64,000 nucleotides of DNA. Source: Neobacillus sp. Marseille-Q6967. GTDB taxonomy: Bacteria; Bacillota; Bacilli; Bacillales; Cytobacillaceae. The notes under the pieces were generated by a model that was not told where the DNA came from, did no database searches, and was given only the letters and a program-made list of their open reading frames with translations. Location: positions 3,001,274 to 3,065,273 of the forward strand of contig NZ_OX267715.1 of NCBI RefSeq assembly GCF_946151075.1, written 5' to 3'. Position numbers and translations under genes: made by a program. This document shows positions 41,861-50,974 of the stretch, in pieces (the first letter of the stretch is position 1; every line of letters begins with the position of its first letter).

Positions 41861-42670
41861 CTATTTACTCATTAATGTCTTCACTCTTTCTGTACAGCTC
41901 TCCATGGCGGATAGAATAGTCCCCCTAAATTGTTGTTTTTCAAGTGCCGCAATCGCTTCAATGGTGGCACCGCCTGGTGTACATACATCATCCTTTAAAG
42001 CAGCAGGGTGAATTCCTGTTTCGAGTACCATTTTTGCAGCGCCGAGTACCGCCTGTGCTGCAAGCCGATAAGCCTTTTCCCTGGGGATTCCCTGCCGTAC
42101 ACCTCCGTCGGCCATTGCTTCTATGAACAAATAAATATAGGCAGGCGAAGATCCGCTGATAGCTGGCACAGCATCCATTAAATATTCACCCAGCCTTTCT
42201 GTTTTTCCAAAGGTTTGGAGAAGACCTTCTACGTAGGAGATTTCTTGCTCATCAACAAATTGATTTGGACAAATAACAATCATCCCCTCCCCCACTAGTG
42301 ATGGGGTATTAGGCATACTTCTGATAGCTTTCACTTGGTACCCGAAGTCCTTCTCTAAATCTTGCAAGCTGATACCGGCTGCAATCGTTATGACAATACC
42401 GTCTGGGTTGAATTCATTTTTTATTTCTTTAATAACCTTTGAATGAAGCTCTGGTTTAACAGCTAGAATTAAAATATCGGCAATTCTTGCAACTTCCTTA
42501 TTATTTGAAGTGGTTTTTATCTTATAGGTATCATGAACAAACTGTACGGTTTTTTCAGTCAAAGCACTGGCGACAATATGATCGGCTGCAACCATTTTGG
42601 ATTTTAATATTCCACCAATCATAGCCTGTGCCATTTTCCCTGCACCAATAAATCCAATCGTTTTTTCCAT
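41861..42670 (-). CDS. Pyrroline-5-carboxylate reductase (ProC family)
   Basis: 269-aa reductase for the last step of proline biosynthesis (P5C to proline with NAD(P)H). N-terminal Rossmann motif IGAGKMAQAM, central VKPELHSKVI and the C-terminal signature SGSSPAYIYLFIEAMADGGVRQG and PGGATIEAIAALE. Bacillus has several paralogues (ProG, ProH, ProI), and I cannot assign one. AGGTG precedes the ATG by about 10 bases. Confidence 0.93.
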   Translation of the reverse strand: MEKTIGFIGAGKMAQAMIGGILKSKMVAADHIVASALTEKTVQFVHDTYKIKTTSNNKEVARIADILILAVKPELHSKVIKEIKNEFNPDGIVITIAAGISLQDLEKDFGYQVKAIRSMPNTPSLVGEGMIVICPNQFVDEQEISYVEGLLQTFGKTERLGEYLMDAVPAISGSSPAYIYLFIEAMADGGVRQGIPREKAYRLAAQAVLGAAKMVLETGIHPAALKDDVCTPGGATIEAIAALEKQQFRGTILSAMESCTERVKTLMSK

Positions 42671-42735
42671 TGTTTTTTACACCTGCAGTTTCTAATTTTT
42701 TTTAGTTTTATCTATCTTTATCAATAAAATGACAA

Positions 42736-42772
42736 AAAAGTAGAGATGGGTTAAGCCCACCTCTACTTTTTT
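42736..42772 (-). terminator. Terminator of cdd
   Basis: AAAAGTAGAGATGGG / CCCACCTCTACTTTT with a TTAAG loop and T-run; it abuts the cdd stop. Confidence 0.85.
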
Positions 42773-43161
42773 AAATCTCGTGGTGAAAATGCTCCTGGAA
42801 GAAGATCCTTTACTTGGATCTTTTTAACTTCACCCTTAAGATTTGTTAAAATAACTTCCATGCCTGAATCGCATAGTTCTGAAATCACTTGCCTGCATGC
42901 ACCGCAAGGAGAGACCGGTCCTTCAGTATCCGCAACAACAACCATTGAATTAAACTCTGTAATGCCTTCTGAATACGCCTTGAATAAGGCCGTTCTTTCA
43001 GCACAATTTGTCATACTATAGGCAGCATTTTCAATGTTACAACCATGTATGACTTGGCCGTCTTTCGTTAGAAGTGCTGCTCCCACTTGAAAATTCGAGT
43101 AGGGTACATAAGCCTGCTCCCTTGCTTTTAAAGCTTCCTTTATAAGCATTGTTTCTTCCAT
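42763..43161 (-). CDS. cdd: Cytidine deaminase
   Basis: 132 aa, homotetrameric zinc enzyme converting (deoxy)cytidine to (deoxy)uridine. Zinc and catalytic motif NCAERTA (CAE) near residue 52 and SPCGACRQV (CxxC) near 85. Start set at ATG 43161 (MEETMLIKEALKAR), which aligns with the B. subtilis Cdd N-terminus as I recall it; an ATG 4 codons later has a better-spaced weak ribosome site. Lies downstream of deoC on the same strand, fitting nucleoside salvage. Confidence 0.95.
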   Translation of the reverse strand: MEETMLIKEALKAREQAYVPYSNFQVGAALLTKDGQVIHGCNIENAAYSMTNCAERTALFKAYSEGITEFNSMVVVADTEGPVSPCGACRQVISELCDSGMEVILTNLKGEVKKIQVKDLLPGAFSPRDLKK

Positions 43162-43218
43162 CAAGACCACTCTCGCTATTCCTAATGTTATTAATTCAAG
43201 GCTTTTTTATACTTAACC

Positions 43219-43261
43219 GTTGATTTCCGCTCCAGGCGCTTTGCTTTCCGCTACAATCAAC
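43219..43261. repeat. 43-bp deletion derivative of the dispersed repeat
   Basis: Begins GTTGATTTCCGCTCCAGGCG as the 130-bp copy does, keeps a short TTTGCTTTCCGCT piece, and ends CAATCAAC. Flanked by deoC and cdd. Confidence 0.7.
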
Positions 43262-43271
43262 TAAGTATCAA

Positions 43272-43946
43272 TTAGTAATTACCTTCTGAAACTTCACCTT
43301 TGCTAATGGAAACTCCAGAACTTGCTCCGATACGATTTGCTCCGGCTTCTATCATGGCAAGAGCATCTTTACGGCTGCGCACTCCGCCAGATGCTTTGAC
43401 TCCAATTTCAGGTCCAACCGTTGCACGCATTAAACGAATATCCTCAACCGTTGCACCGCCTGTTGAAAAGCCAGTAGAAGTTTTAACAAAATTTGCTCCG
43501 GCCTTCACTGAAAGCTCACAAGCTCTTACTTTTTCTTCATTTGTTAACAGACATGTTTCGATAATGACCTTAACGAGAGCTTTTCCTTTTGCAGCGTCTA
43601 CGACAGCACGAATGTCACGCTCAACTAATTCATCATCATTATCTTTTAAAGCTGAAATATTAATGACCATATCAATTTCATTTGCGCCATTTTGAATCGC
43701 ATTGCTAGTTTCAAATGCCTTCGTTTCCGGGGTAGAAGCTCCTAATGGGAAACCAATGACTGTGCAAACTTTGACTTCTGGTGTGTCAGCAAGCAGATCG
43801 GCTGCTGTTTTTACCCAAGCCGGGTTCACACAAACCGAAGCAAATGAATATTCTTTCGCTTCTTCCACTAATTTAATAATTTCCTTTTTGGTAGCATCTG
43901 CTTTTAATAATGTATGATCAATCATTCTTACTACATTTTGAGTCAT
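43272..43946 (-). CDS. deoC: Deoxyribose-phosphate aldolase
   Basis: 224-aa class I aldolase (called dra in B. subtilis) splitting 2-deoxyribose 5-phosphate into glyceraldehyde 3-phosphate and acetaldehyde. Schiff-base lysine in FVKTSTGF near residue 152; DHTLLK near 10; VCVNPAWV near 38; VKASGGVR near 183. AGGAGG precedes the ATG. Promoter and a DeoR-type operator lie 55-100 bases upstream. Confidence 0.95.
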   Translation of the reverse strand: MTQNVVRMIDHTLLKADATKKEIIKLVEEAKEYSFASVCVNPAWVKTAADLLADTPEVKVCTVIGFPLGASTPETKAFETSNAIQNGANEIDMVINISALKDNDDELVERDIRAVVDAAKGKALVKVIIETCLLTNEEKVRACELSVKAGANFVKTSTGFSTGGATVEDIRLMRATVGPEIGVKASGGVRSRKDALAMIEAGANRIGASSGVSISKGEVSEGNY

Positions 43947-44002
43947 CCTACATATCCTCCTGTTAGAAAAAATCTAATCGGCTAATTGTTTATTACATTG
44001 TT

Positions 44003-44046
44003 ACTATACCAAAAAGCCTGAACATTTGTAAATGCATTTATGAACA
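44003..44046 (-). promoter_or_regulatory. deoC promoter with overlapping DeoR operator
   Basis: TTTACA (44032-44027), 18 bases, TATAGT (44008-44003). On the plus strand the -35 is inside ACATTTGTAAA-N8-TGAACA (44022-44046); a second TGAACA overlaps at 44019-44024, giving direct repeats 22 bases apart. The same element occurs before deoR. Confidence 0.65.
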
Positions 44047-44107
44047 AATGATAAACTCTTAAGAACATTTTCACACGATTATCAAAAAACAGAAAGCAGC
44101 CTTTTAA

Positions 44108-45064
44108 CTAGCGCCCTGTTTCATTATTTTTATCGAGTAGAAATTGTGCAGTAAATTGATCAGTGATAAGAACATTGGCGTAGCCGCCCTTTAATGCCCC
44201 AAAGATCCCTTCAATTTTATGTGGACCGCCGGCAACGAGAATGCTATGCTCTTTTTTTCTTAAGCTTTCTAAACTAATACCCAGTGTTCTTTCGTTTAAA
44301 CTTTCATTACATACTTCTCCATTTTTATCAAAAAAACGGGAACATATATCACCCACTGCTTTTTCTGCGAGCACCTCTTGGTCACTTTCTGTAAAATACC
44401 CCATTTGAAATAGTAAGGAATCTTGTTTTATAGCCCCTATCGTAAACAGTGCAATATTTGCCTGTTCACCCAATTCAAGAATTTTTTTAATATGGCGGTC
44501 AGCTTCCATTGCCTGCTTCACAACCACATGATCCACGATGGCTGGCAACGGCAAATGGTGTGGTGTTGTATTAAACGCTTTACCAAACAAATACAATATT
44601 TCTGATGAATAAGTGTTGGTTTCAGAGTGGCTTACCCCGCCCTTTAACTGAACCACTTTAATGTCTTTGACAAATTTCTGTTTTAATTCAATCGCAATGT
44701 GATAAAGTGTTGTCCCCCAAGTGACGCCAATAATGTCTTCATCCTTAACTATTTCGTGCAGATACAAGGCTGCTTTTTCGCCAAGATAATTTTTGATAAT
44801 ATGATTCTCATACTGCGGAATAGTGGCCACAACCGCCTTCTTCAGCCCGTATTTTTCCTCTAATTGTTTAGCTAGTTTGTCTACATTTTCTGTTGGATCT
44901 TTTATGGTTATTTGAACAATTCCTTCACTTTTCGCCTGCTGTAAAAATCTTGATACCGTTGGCCGTGAAACTCCCAGCATGCTAGCAATTTCATTTTGGT
45001 TGTAATCCAATAAATAGTATAACTTCGCTGCTTCAATCACTTTATTCAACTTTTCCTGGTCCAC
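44108..45064 (-). CDS. deoR: SorC-family deoxynucleoside operon repressor DeoR
   Basis: 318 aa: N-terminal helix-turn-helix (DYNQNEIASMLGVSRPTVSRFLQQAK, residues 20-48) and a C-terminal sugar-phosphate-binding SorC domain. Length and position fit B. subtilis DeoR (about 313), which responds to deoxyribose 5-phosphate. Start placed at the second GTG (45064), 6 bases after AGGTG; the first GTG at 45073 is within the ribosome site. An operator identical in layout to that of deoC overlaps its own promoter, indicating autorepression. Confidence 0.88.
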   Translation of the reverse strand: MDQEKLNKVIEAAKLYYLLDYNQNEIASMLGVSRPTVSRFLQQAKSEGIVQITIKDPTENVDKLAKQLEEKYGLKKAVVATIPQYENHIIKNYLGEKAALYLHEIVKDEDIIGVTWGTTLYHIAIELKQKFVKDIKVVQLKGGVSHSETNTYSSEILYLFGKAFNTTPHHLPLPAIVDHVVVKQAMEADRHIKKILELGEQANIALFTIGAIKQDSLLFQMGYFTESDQEVLAEKAVGDICSRFFDKNGEVCNESLNERTLGISLESLRKKEHSILVAGGPHKIEGIFGALKGGYANVLITDQFTAQFLLDKNNETGR

Positions 45065-45096
45065 TATTATCACCTATTGGCAGATTCATTTTCTCT

Positions 45097-45140
45097 ATTG
45101 TAACACTCCATTTTTACATTTGTAAAAACGTATGTGAACA
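45097..45140 (-). promoter_or_regulatory. deoR promoter with overlapping DeoR operator
   Basis: TTTACA (45126-45121), 18 bases, TACAAT (45102-45097), overlapped by ACATTTGTAAA-N8-TGAACA (45116-45140) in exactly the register seen at deoC. Confidence 0.6.
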
Positions 45141-45298
45141 TATTATTATTCTATCCATTCTTTTGACATATCATTTACATGGAATTTTCATGTTTACTTC
45201 AATGATTTTGATTGAAACTAAATAGTAACCTTTTTTGCTTGCTACTTCAGCTATACTATAAAGGGAAAAGTTTCCTTTCGAGAAGGAGAGGTCTGGAA

Positions 45299-47473
45299 AT
45301 GGAGAAATTAGGAACTTTCATGTATAAACATAGAAAATGGGTCCTGCTTTTTTGGGCTATCGTTATTATTTTTTCAGTAATTTTTGCACTAAAATTACCA
45401 TCTGTATTAAGAGGAAATGGTTTCGAATATAAAGGAGAATATAACGTAACAAGAAATCTCCTTGAAGAGGAATTCGACCATCCTAAATCTTCTATTATTT
45501 TTGTGTTTCAAAAAGAAAAGACAGTAAGTGAACAAGAATGGACTAAATTCATCCAAGACACCTTTACCAACCTTAAACGTTTTAAGAGAGCAGAAAACAT
45601 TACCTCTCCTTTTGAACGAGAAGGGATGCTAAAAGAGGACTATGCATATGGAATGATTAGTTTCGACAAAAATGCAGAAAATCTTGGAGACGAAATTTGT
45701 GAATTAAAGGATATATTGAAAAACAAAAAGGGGCTCACCGTTACGATGACAGGGGAGCCAGTCATTGTTCAAGATCTGAATATCGCCAGTCAAAAGGACT
45801 TAGCAAAGGCAGAAATGATTGGGCTGCCGATTGCTTTAATTGTTTTAATCCTTGCCTTTGGGGGTCTTGCCGCTGCTTCCATTCCCCTTATCATCGGCGT
45901 AGTCTCGATTTTAACGACAATGGGAACTGTGTACTTTTTCAGCTATGGAGCAGATTTAACGATTTTTATTTTAAATATTGTTCCAATGATTGGGCTGGCG
46001 TTAAGTATTGATTTTGCCCTATTATTTATTAATCGTTATAAAGAGGAATTAAAAACGAAATCCTTTCAAGAGGCAATCGAAATAAGCGTAGCCACGGCGG
46101 GAAAATCCATTATTTTTTCAGGACTTTGTGTATTTATCGGTCTTTCAGGTTTGTGGTTTATTCAAATTGATATTTTTCAGAATGTCGCTCTTGGCGGTAT
46201 GGCTGTAGTGTTTATTTCCGGTTTATGTGCACTTACCTTTCTTCCATCCTTGCTTGCTGTTATGGGGCAGCATATAAATAAATTAAACATCTTTCGTGTT
46301 TCCGAGAAGCAGAATAACATATGGCATCGATTTGCCGTATTGGTTATGAAGCGTCCTATTCTGATGGCTATCCTTTCCTTTGCTATTTTGTTAGCAGGTT
46401 TAGTACCGGTTAGGGATATGGTATTAACCATTCCAGGCACCGATTCACTGCCGGCGAACTATCCATCCAGGGCAGCATTTGAAGTCTTTGATGAGCAATT
46501 TATCCCAAAGGGCAAACAAAATGAACAAAAAGTAACGATTGTTTTTGAGACAGACGGCAACATTCTTAAAGAAAAAAATTTAAAGAAGGTTAACGACGCG
46601 ATAAAGCAAATCGTAATGGATAACCAGGTTCAAACGATTGATTCACCTTTTTCGAAGACGGGAATAGATGATGAAGAATTATTATCACAATTTCTGGAAT
46701 TTGGAGAAGAAGAACAAATTGGGCCCATACTCCAATATTATGTACGAGAAGATAAGATGATGATTGAAGTATATTTAAAAGAATCTTTCTCATCTGCCCA
46801 GAACCGGGAGTGGATTCGTGATTGGTCTGGCAAAGATTTAGGATTAACAGCACATTTTGGCGGCTCCATTAAATTTGAGCAGGAGATATTCGATGAAATT
46901 ACAAAAAAGGCTCCATATGGTCTATTGTTGATTGTGGTTTCAACGTTTTTTATTTTAATGGCAGCTTTCCGATCTATCCTGATTCCGCTTAAGGCCATTT
47001 TAATGAATATTTTAAGCTTGGGTTGTACCTTCGGTATTGTTGTGTGGATTTTTCAACAAGGGCATTTAGGAATGGGTCCTGCTGATATTGCTTTGGTTTT
47101 ACCTGTATTTGTTTTCACTCTCGTTTTTGGGCTTTCGATGGACTATGAGGTATTTTTAATCTCAAGAATTCAGGAATTTTATATCGAAACGGGTGATAAT
47201 ACGGAAGCAACTATTTCGGGATTAACGTTAACCAGTAAAATTATCAGCTCCGCCGCTGCGATCATGATTGTTGTCACCGGTGCCTTTGCCTTTACTGGTG
47301 TCATGCCGATTAAACAATTAGGTGTTGGAATTACGATTGCCATATTTATCGATGCAACGATTGTCAGAATGATTTTAGTGCCTGCCCTAATGAAATTACT
47401 GGGTGATTGGAACTGGTGGTTTTTCGGATATAAAAGGAAGCGTAAATCAGACTACAGAAAGAAGCCAGCCTGA
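45299..47473 (+). CDS. MMPL/RND-family exporter (YdfJ-like)
   Basis: 724 aa, the size I recall for B. subtilis YdfJ. Twelve spans in two blocks of 1+5 with large outer loops, and repeated MMPL signatures (PMIGLALSIDFALLFINRYKEEL near residue 225 and LVFGLSMDYEVFLISRIQE near 610) carrying the Asp residues used for proton coupling. Start at ATG 45299, after AAGGAGAGG. Likely exports lipids or drugs; the substrate is unknown. Confidence 0.88.
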   Translation: MEKLGTFMYKHRKWVLLFWAIVIIFSVIFALKLPSVLRGNGFEYKGEYNVTRNLLEEEFDHPKSSIIFVFQKEKTVSEQEWTKFIQDTFTNLKRFKRAENITSPFEREGMLKEDYAYGMISFDKNAENLGDEICELKDILKNKKGLTVTMTGEPVIVQDLNIASQKDLAKAEMIGLPIALIVLILAFGGLAAASIPLIIGVVSILTTMGTVYFFSYGADLTIFILNIVPMIGLALSIDFALLFINRYKEELKTKSFQEAIEISVATAGKSIIFSGLCVFIGLSGLWFIQIDIFQNVALGGMAVVFISGLCALTFLPSLLAVMGQHINKLNIFRVSEKQNNIWHRFAVLVMKRPILMAILSFAILLAGLVPVRDMVLTIPGTDSLPANYPSRAAFEVFDEQFIPKGKQNEQKVTIVFETDGNILKEKNLKKVNDAIKQIVMDNQVQTIDSPFSKTGIDDEELLSQFLEFGEEEQIGPILQYYVREDKMMIEVYLKESFSSAQNREWIRDWSGKDLGLTAHFGGSIKFEQEIFDEITKKAPYGLLLIVVSTFFILMAAFRSILIPLKAILMNILSLGCTFGIVVWIFQQGHLGMGPADIALVLPVFVFTLVFGLSMDYEVFLISRIQEFYIETGDNTEATISGLTLTSKIISSAAAIMIVVTGAFAFTGVMPIKQLGVGITIAIFIDATIVRMILVPALMKLLGDWNWWFFGYKRKRKSDYRKKPA

Positions 47474-47496
47474 ATAAGGCTGGCTTCTTTCTGTAG
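47456..47496 (+). terminator. Terminator of the MMPL gene
   Basis: AGAAAGAAGCCAGCC / GGCTGGCTTCTTTCT around TGAATAA, overlapping the stop codon. Confidence 0.9.
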
Positions 47497-47595
47497 TAGT
47501 CAAATATTTTTGATAATTTTCTGTCATTTTGATTATGGGTAAGGCTTATAATAGTTGATAGATAACATATTATAAAAAGCAAAGGATCTGTTAGC

Positions 47596-48606
47596 ATGAT
47601 AGGATTGGTTATTATTTTACTATTGGTTTTATTCCTTCCTTTTACTGTAAAGAAAGTGGAGAATAACTTAGAAGTTTTTTTATTTATCATGGGAAGTTTG
47701 GCTGCGTTAGTTAGTGGCATAATGGACGCAGGATTAATAAAAAAAGCTTTAACAGACCCGCTCAGTATTAGTGCCGCAGTACTGATTGCCGGTTTAATTT
47801 TTAAATGGTTCCAAAATTCTTTTGAAAGATCCATCTTATTTTTAACGAGAATCTTTTCATTACAGATATTCCTAGGATTAACTGTTATTTTTCTAGGGCT
47901 GTTTTCCAGTATGATAACAGCCATTATTGCTGCCATTGTTTTGGTCATAATTGTAAATGTCCTGCCGCTGGACCGTGAATCAGAAATTCGATTTACTGTT
48001 TTAGCATGTTTTTCGATCGGTCTTGGAGCCGTACTAACTCCAATCGGGGAACCATTGTCAACGATTACGATCAGTAAATTAAATGAGGACTTCTTCTTTT
48101 TAATCAAATTAATTGGCTTTGATGTCATACCTGCTTTGCTTCTCTTTGGCTTGCTGACAATCGTATTGATCAAACCTAAAAAGTATAGATTGGGGCTGGA
48201 ATCAAAACAAATATCAGAAAGTTATAGAGATATTCTGACACGAACGTTTAAAATCTATCTGTTTGTAATGGGCTTAACCTTTTTAGGACAAGGCTTCGAA
48301 CCTTTTATACGTGAGTATATTCTTGGGCTTCGCCCCGTGCTGTTGTATTGGATCAATATGACATCTGCGATTTTAGATAATGCCACTCTTGCTGCAGCAG
48401 AAATCAGCCCTTCTATGGATGATACGACGATACGCGCTATTCTCCTTGGACTGCTGATAAGCGGGGGAATGCTGGTCCCCGGAAATATCCCTAATATCAT
48501 TTCTGCTGGTAAACTGCATATTACCAGTAAAGAATGGGCAAGCTTCGCGGTTCCAATTGGCTTAGTAACAATGGTCTTATACTTTTTTGTTTTATTTGTT
48601 TTTTAA
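47596..48606 (+). CDS. DUF1646-family permease
   Basis: 336 aa, about ten spans. The LTPIGEPLSTITISKL and LDNATLAAAEISPSMDD segments resemble the twin substrate-binding hairpins of the ArsB/NhaD ion transporter superfamily, to which DUF1646 belongs. Probably a sodium/proton or anion transporter; the ion is unknown. The ribosome site is weak (AAAGGA 12 bases upstream). Confidence 0.8.
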   Translation: MIGLVIILLLVLFLPFTVKKVENNLEVFLFIMGSLAALVSGIMDAGLIKKALTDPLSISAAVLIAGLIFKWFQNSFERSILFLTRIFSLQIFLGLTVIFLGLFSSMITAIIAAIVLVIIVNVLPLDRESEIRFTVLACFSIGLGAVLTPIGEPLSTITISKLNEDFFFLIKLIGFDVIPALLLFGLLTIVLIKPKKYRLGLESKQISESYRDILTRTFKIYLFVMGLTFLGQGFEPFIREYILGLRPVLLYWINMTSAILDNATLAAAEISPSMDDTTIRAILLGLLISGGMLVPGNIPNIISAGKLHITSKEWASFAVPIGLVTMVLYFFVLFVF

Positions 48607-48608
48607 CT

Positions 48609-48638
48609 CTCCTCCTTTTACAAGGAGGTTTTTTTATC
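48609..48638 (+). terminator. Terminator of the DUF1646 gene
   Basis: CCTCCTT / AAGGAGG with a TTAC loop and seven T. Confidence 0.88.
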
Positions 48639-48742
48639 AAACGTCACTTAATGTTCAAGAACTTCACCTATTGTTCATAATTAGGGTAAACTATTTTTTC
48701 TATAATTATAGTAATTATAGATAGGATGAAGGATGTGTTTTC

Positions 48743-49408
48743 GTGGCAGCATTACTATATATTACGGCTAATCCAAAAGGTCCTGAAAAATCAAAGGGAC
48801 TCCAAATAGGTCAAACTTTTATCAATACGATTAGGGAAGAATGCCCTGATATGCATATTAGGAAAATTGATTTGTTTGCTTTTGATGAAGTGGCCCAAAT
48901 GGATACTGAACTCGTATCTGCTAGAGGAAAGTTAGCAGGATATGGATATACCTTTGATCAATTAACAGAGGTTGAAAGAGAAAAAATCCTAAAAATGCAT
49001 GCACTTGCAAATGAATTTATCACCTATGAATATTATGTATTTGTATCACCATTATGGAATTTAAGTTCTCCTGCTGTATTAAAAGACTTTTTAGATAATC
49101 TGTTTATTGCAGGGAAGACTTTTGCTCACACCTCGAACGGCCCAAAAGGATTACTTTCTGGGAAGAAAGCCATTCATATTCACACGAGAGGCGGTCAATA
49201 TACAGGTACGCCCATGCAGGAATTGGAATCTGGAGATCGTTATTTACGTATTGCCCTTAACTTCCTTGGTATCGAGGTGATGGATACGATTGTAGCAGAG
49301 GCACTAGACCTTTATCCGCAAAAAGCACCTGAAATTGTGGCGAAAGCAAAAGATGCAGCCATTCAAGCAGCAAAAGAAATGATCAAAACTCCTGTCAGTC
49401 AGGCTTAA
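48743..49408 (+). CDS. azoR: FMN-dependent NADH:quinone oxidoreductase / azoreductase AzoR
   Basis: 221-aa flavodoxin-like enzyme. Opening beta strand LLYITANPKGPEKSKGLQIG with the phosphate loop, FVSPLWNLSSPAVLKDFLDNL near residue 100 and HTRGGQYTG near 150, all typical of AzoR/AcpD. Two-electron reduction of quinones and azo compounds in the cytoplasm. Starts at GTG 48743 with AAGGATG 10 bases upstream. Confidence 0.92.
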   Translation: MAALLYITANPKGPEKSKGLQIGQTFINTIREECPDMHIRKIDLFAFDEVAQMDTELVSARGKLAGYGYTFDQLTEVEREKILKMHALANEFITYEYYVFVSPLWNLSSPAVLKDFLDNLFIAGKTFAHTSNGPKGLLSGKKAIHIHTRGGQYTGTPMQELESGDRYLRIALNFLGIEVMDTIVAEALDLYPQKAPEIVAKAKDAAIQAAKEMIKTPVSQA

Positions 49409-49410
49409 CA

Positions 49411-49449
49411 TGGCAAAAAGCTTCCAAAAACGTTGGAAGCTTTTTCTTT
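49411..49449 (+). terminator. Terminator of azoR
   Basis: AAAAAGCTTCCAA / TTGGAAGCTTTTT around AAACG. Confidence 0.88.
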
Positions 49450-49667
49450 TCCTTGTAGTTAGCCTTACGTATTCGTTATCGTTATGTATTAGTATCTGTA
49501 AAAAATAGTAAAATTCATAATGGATTATTCACAGAGCAATATTTTTCTTCTATATTCTTTTATTTTGCAATTTTCTACATTATTTCACAATTATCTGAAA
49601 ATCAGTTGTATATATTTTAAATTAACAGTAAAATTTTCCTATAGGCCCATTTTGGACGGTGAAACGG

Positions 49668-50936
49668 ATGGAAATCACAAAACACCTATTCATTAATCTA
49701 TCAATTTTAATCATATTGCTCCTATTTTGTTTAATCTGGCTGGACAATAGTAAAAAATTTACGATCTCTAAAAAAATTATTGTTGTTTTTTTTATTTTTT
49801 TAATCTGGACATGTATCCAATTCTCTTACAATCCTGTTCCCTTTGCCCGGTATGATTTAAGAATTATACCATTGGTAGTTGGCGGTTTATATTTCGGGGT
49901 CGGTCCAATTCTAGTGCTTGCCATGCTTATAATTAGGAGTTTTTATGGGCTCGAAACGGGGCTTTTGGAAACAGCGGTTCTCTATATACCGCTAGCTGTT
50001 GCCTTCTTTCGGCTTTCTCCTTGGTTTTGGAAGCAAGCTCCCATTAGGCGGATCCCGTATGCTGTTTGTTTAGGGATGTTACTGGGGGTACTTACGGTCA
50101 GCGGAATGGAATTGATTAATCACACAGGGAGCAACTGGTATGATGCCTGGTTTGCCTACTTAGTTATTCCACCTCTTGGAATTGGCTTAATCGCCTATTC
50201 AATTGAATTTATTAAAAAAAGTGTAGAAATGAGATTGGAGTTAATCAAAGTAGAAAAGTTGAAAGCGGTTGAACAAATGGGAGCCGCCATCTCGCATGAA
50301 ATAAGAAACCCGCTGACAGCAGCAAGTGGATTCGTGCAATTACTGAATGATGATTATCTGCCTAGGCATAAAAGAAAAGAATACCTATCCATTGTTAAAG
50401 AGGAACTGAATTCGGCAGAAAAGGTTATCCAAGACTATCTGACCTTTGCTAAACCCTCATTAGTGAGCATTGAAGAGTTAAATGTTAAAAATGAATTAAA
50501 ACAAATTATCAAAATTATTCAGCCCATAGCCAATCAAAATTCTGTCGAAATTGTCACTGATTTTTCCGTTATTGGTTTTATTAAAGGAGACCGCCAGCGA
50601 TTCCGGCAATGCTTTATTAATATTCTCAAAAATGCGGTTGAGGCTATGCCGAATGGCGGCCACCTGTTTATCGAAACAACTTTTACTCATAATTTTGTGA
50701 CAATCAGTGTAAAGGATACGGGTGTTGGGATGACAACCGAACAGCTGAACCGGCTCGGCGAACCCTATTACTCTACAAAAGGTTCAAAGGGTACAGGTTT
50801 AGGGATGATGGTGGTGTACAGTATTGTGCGGGCGATGAACGGAACCATCAAAGTTACTAGTGAAATTGAAAAAGGAACAACCTTTAATATTAAATTTCCA
50901 ACCGTTACCTCCCTTAAAAACTTCGACTCTAAATAA
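49668..50936 (+). CDS. KinB-like membrane sensor histidine kinase
   Basis: 422 aa: six hydrophobic segments (residues 5-185), HisKA with H-box SHEIRNPLTAASGFVQLL near residue 208, N-box INILKNAVEAM near 320, and G boxes DTGVGM and KGTGLGMMVV. Layout and size match the sporulation kinase KinB (about 428 aa), which feeds the Spo0F-Spo0A phosphorelay; no response regulator is adjacent. ATG 49668 is preferred to GTG 49659, which lies too close to its ribosome site. Confidence 0.85.
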   Translation: MEITKHLFINLSILIILLLFCLIWLDNSKKFTISKKIIVVFFIFLIWTCIQFSYNPVPFARYDLRIIPLVVGGLYFGVGPILVLAMLIIRSFYGLETGLLETAVLYIPLAVAFFRLSPWFWKQAPIRRIPYAVCLGMLLGVLTVSGMELINHTGSNWYDAWFAYLVIPPLGIGLIAYSIEFIKKSVEMRLELIKVEKLKAVEQMGAAISHEIRNPLTAASGFVQLLNDDYLPRHKRKEYLSIVKEELNSAEKVIQDYLTFAKPSLVSIEELNVKNELKQIIKIIQPIANQNSVEIVTDFSVIGFIKGDRQRFRQCFINILKNAVEAMPNGGHLFIETTFTHNFVTISVKDTGVGMTTEQLNRLGEPYYSTKGSKGTGLGMMVVYSIVRAMNGTIKVTSEIEKGTTFNIKFPTVTSLKNFDSK

Positions 50937-50937
50937 G

Positions 50938-50974
50938 AAAATCGACAGGTTTCTGAACCTGTCGATTTTTATTA
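50938..50974. terminator. Bidirectional terminator
   Basis: AAAATCGACAGGTT / AACCTGTCGATTTT around TCTG. Confidence 0.9.
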
